Source: an uncultured Bdellovibrionales bacterium (GTDB lineage Bacteria; Bdellovibrionota; FAC87; UBA2466). From it: a stretch of DNA of 23,302 nucleotides. Numbering within the stretch: the stretch's first letter is position 1; each line of letters starts with the position of its first letter. Of the stretch, positions 23,130 through 23,302 are shown one piece after another. The stretch lies in assembly GCA_937903155.1 (NCBI GenBank), contig CALCZU010000096.1, forward strand, positions 1 through 23,302. The letters run 5' to 3'. The position numbers were made by a program, and so were the translations under genes. The notes under the pieces were generated by a model, which saw only the letters and a program-made list of their open reading frames with translations, was not told the origin of the DNA and ran no database searches.

Positions 23130-23302
23130 TTACTCATGGATGAATGACGAAACGTCATTGTCCATTCCAAGTCCCATTGGCATCGGCATTGGTCCAGGCA
23201 TTGGACCAGGGCCGGGCATTGGTGCTGGACCAGGCATTGGTGCTGGACCAGGCATTGGTGCTGGGCCAGGCATTGGTGCTGGGCCAGGCATTGGTGCTGG
23301 AC
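23130..23302 (-). CDS. Pro/Gly/Met-rich repeat protein, C-terminal fragment
   Basis: Only the last ~57 codons are in the window; the start lies beyond the right edge. The visible part is hexapeptide repeats PGPAPM, then degenerate PGPGPM, PGPM and PMPM steps, and the C-terminus GLGMDNDVSSFIHE before TAA at 23130-23132. The repeat carries no charge, no aromatic residue and no cysteine, suggesting an extended, flexible or polyproline-like segment, perhaps a linker or surface stalk. Because only the tail is visible, it could be the end of a larger protein with a recognisable domain. The terminator right after it confirms the reading direction. Confidence 0.65.
   Translation of the reverse strand, partial: PAPMPGPAPMPGPAPMPGPAPMPGPAPMPGPGPMPGPMPMPMGLGMDNDVSSFIHE
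23215..23302 (-). repeat. 18-bp tandem repeat encoding PGPAPM
   Basis: Four full 18-bp units (23215-23232, 23233-23250, 23251-23268, 23269-23286) and 16 bases of a fifth reach the window edge. Plus-strand unit is ggcattggtgctggacca, with one silent A/G change distinguishing units 3 and 4. The array continues outside the window. Confidence 0.9.

Overview
The window looks like part of the chromosome of a Gram-negative bacterium. It has outer-membrane usher and beta-barrel proteins, many Sec signal peptides, a periplasmic chaperone, and short dispersed palindromic repeats of the cgtcattgcgaggag type. The mix of TIG/IPT plus kelch surface proteins, a fused MFS/spermidine-synthase protein with TPRs and an HNH protein with a Lys-rich linker is reminiscent of Bdellovibrionota or other delta-like lineages. 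That placement is inference; there is no rRNA or other taxonomic marker here. No tRNA, rRNA, CRISPR array or intact transposase was seen, and no gene-free stretch exceeds 300 bases.

Left part (1-7727). A repeat copy sits at the left edge. Three minus-strand genes follow: a SAM methyltransferase (128-808), a GT-C type membrane glycosyltransferase (852-2405) and a small secreted six-cysteine protein (2444-2758). A strong rho-independent terminator after the last of these overlaps the start codon of the glycosyltransferase gene. A membrane-anchored FMN/Fe-S glutamate-synthase-like protein (2965-4590, plus) converges, with overlapping stop codons, on a 1046-residue surface protein made of seven TIG/IPT domains and six kelch-like repeats (4587-7727, minus).

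Middle part (7959-15198) is the most notable. It is a dispersed but apparently complete chaperone-usher pilus locus built on DUF4402-like subunits. It holds a probable major subunit (7959-8471), a second divergent subunit (8495-8929), a PapD-type chaperone (10073-10930), an usher-like outer-membrane protein with C-terminal SdrD/Cna-B-like domains (11760-14369) and, one base after the usher, a two-domain DUF4402-like protein (14371-15198). The set is interrupted by a secreted six-cysteine gene, an HNH endonuclease gene without a normal start, three copies of the dispersed repeat, and a small outer-membrane barrel gene divergent from the usher. A LysR regulator (15297-16187) with a dyad in front of it follows on the same strand.

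Right part (16192-23302). A 39-bp near-perfect inverted pair of the same repeat separates the LysR gene from a three-gene plus-strand operon: GT4 glycosyltransferase, MBOAT O-acyltransferase and SGNH-like protein. This looks like an extracellular glycan synthesis and O-acylation module. It converges with no gap on a minus-strand fused MFS/spermidine-synthase-like protein with a TPR tail. That gene lies just past a strong terminator of a gene cut by the right edge, which encodes Pro-Gly-Pro-Ala-Pro-Met repeats.

Overall theme: cell-surface structures (pilus, TIG/kelch protein, acylated glycan, repeat-rich protein) remodelled by a palindromic repeat family present at five places. All functions are read from motifs and family resemblance; no database search was run.
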